A DNA stretch of 5,683 bases from Rhodoferax sp. GTDB lineage: Bacteria > Pseudomonadota > Gammaproteobacteria > Burkholderiales > Burkholderiaceae_C. Of the stretch, positions 5,408-5,683 are shown piece after piece. How positions within the stretch are numbered: position 1 is the stretch's first letter; every line of letters starts with the position of its first letter. Location of the stretch: assembly GCA_029946045.1 (NCBI GenBank), contig JAQSDS010000115.1, forward strand, positions 1 through 5,683. The letters are read 5' to 3'. A program made the translations under genes and the position numbers. The notes below the pieces were generated by a model that had not been told where the DNA came from, did not search any database, and was given only the letters and a program-made list of their open reading frames with translations.

Positions 5408-5683
5408 TCAACCCAACGCGCGCGTCGGCATTTTGCGGGGCCTGCCACGGCCACGCACCGGTTTATCCAGAACGACCACGTTCGACGTTGCCTGTACCAG
5501 CCCAGGCATTGGGATACGGCCAGTGGTCGTGACCGGCAAACTCACAATAAATGCCTGGATGTCCGATGAGCGCCAACGAACCGAGGCGCCGATTTTTACC
5601 GGGGGTGGAAAGCCAACAGGAGGCGCTTTGCGCCCGTATTGCCAGTTCCAGATGGATGCTTCACTGATTTTGAGAATGACCGC
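5408..5683 (-). CDS. AlpA-like helix-turn-helix regulator (N-terminus outside window)
   Basis: The frame is open from the right edge and encodes 91 visible residues ending at TGA (5410-5408). The first part (LKISEASIWNWQYGRKAPPV, then KIGASVRWRSSDIQAFI at 30-46) has the pattern of AlpA/excisionase-like winged helix-turn-helix proteins: a turn-and-Trp helix, a basic wing and the W-R-x-x-D-I-x-A-F/W end. Only a short N-terminal piece should be missing. The tail (47-91) is not part of that domain and carries RGRGRPRK (77-84), which resembles an AT-hook. Such proteins act as small transcription factors or excision and partition helpers; the target here is unknown. It lies 15 nt upstream of trfA in the same frame, so co-transcription and a role in controlling replication or copy number are likely but inferred. 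Confidence 0.7.
   Translation of the reverse strand, partial: AVILKISEASIWNWQYGRKAPPVGFPPPVKIGASVRWRSSDIQAFIVSLPVTTTGRIPMPGLVQATSNVVVLDKPVRGRGRPRKMPTRALG

Noticed and set aside
1..5683. tRNA, rRNA, CRISPR arrays, insertion-sequence ends, iterons or transfer origin
   Set aside because: No cloverleaf, regular repeat array, terminal inverted repeats with a transposase, or repeated 17-22 bp iterons were recognised by eye.

Overview
The window looks like part of a proteobacterial plasmid, or an integrated plasmid-like element. The most likely host is a betaproteobacterium (Burkholderiales-like), because a TrbE-type transfer ATPase and a TrfA-type replication initiator occur together with moderately GC-rich coding sequence. 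The host is inferred from protein families only, and no chromosomal housekeeping gene is present.

Layout. The left third (to 1700) is the C-terminal two thirds of trbE, a VirB4-class ATPase of a conjugative type IV secretion system, running off the left edge. It is followed on the same strand by a tightly overlapping three-gene cassette: a DUF1778 ribbon-helix-helix antitoxin (1799-2089), a GNAT acetyltransferase toxin (2086-2595) and a small MNT-type nucleotidyltransferase (2586-2888). A short intergenic stretch (2889-2982) with one hairpin separates these from four minus-strand genes. Read in their own direction from the right edge, these are an AlpA-like DNA-binding protein (5683-5408, N-terminus outside), trfA (5392-4472), the abiEi antitoxin (4414-3866) and the abiEii toxin (3879-2983). 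The plus and minus groups converge at about 2.9-3.0 kb.

How it fits together. TrfA starts replication and the AlpA-like protein, 15 nt upstream in the same frame, probably regulates it or the element. TrbE powers pilus assembly and DNA transfer. Between these replication and transfer modules sits a cargo block of two recognisable toxin-antitoxin systems (DUF1778-GNAT and AbiE) plus an orphan nucleotidyltransferase. Such genes would be expected to stabilise the plasmid, and AbiE relatives also block phages.

The main points for a second look are: the GNAT-toxin operon extended by an overlapping nucleotidyltransferase whose first catalytic Asp is Asn and which has no visible HEPN partner; the alpA-like and trfA genes in one frame split by a single TGA; an AT-hook-like tail on the AlpA-like protein; a clamp-binding-like QLPLW motif in TrfA; and repeated sequences in the two toxin-antitoxin promoters. 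No RNA gene, CRISPR array, insertion sequence, iteron array or transfer origin was seen.
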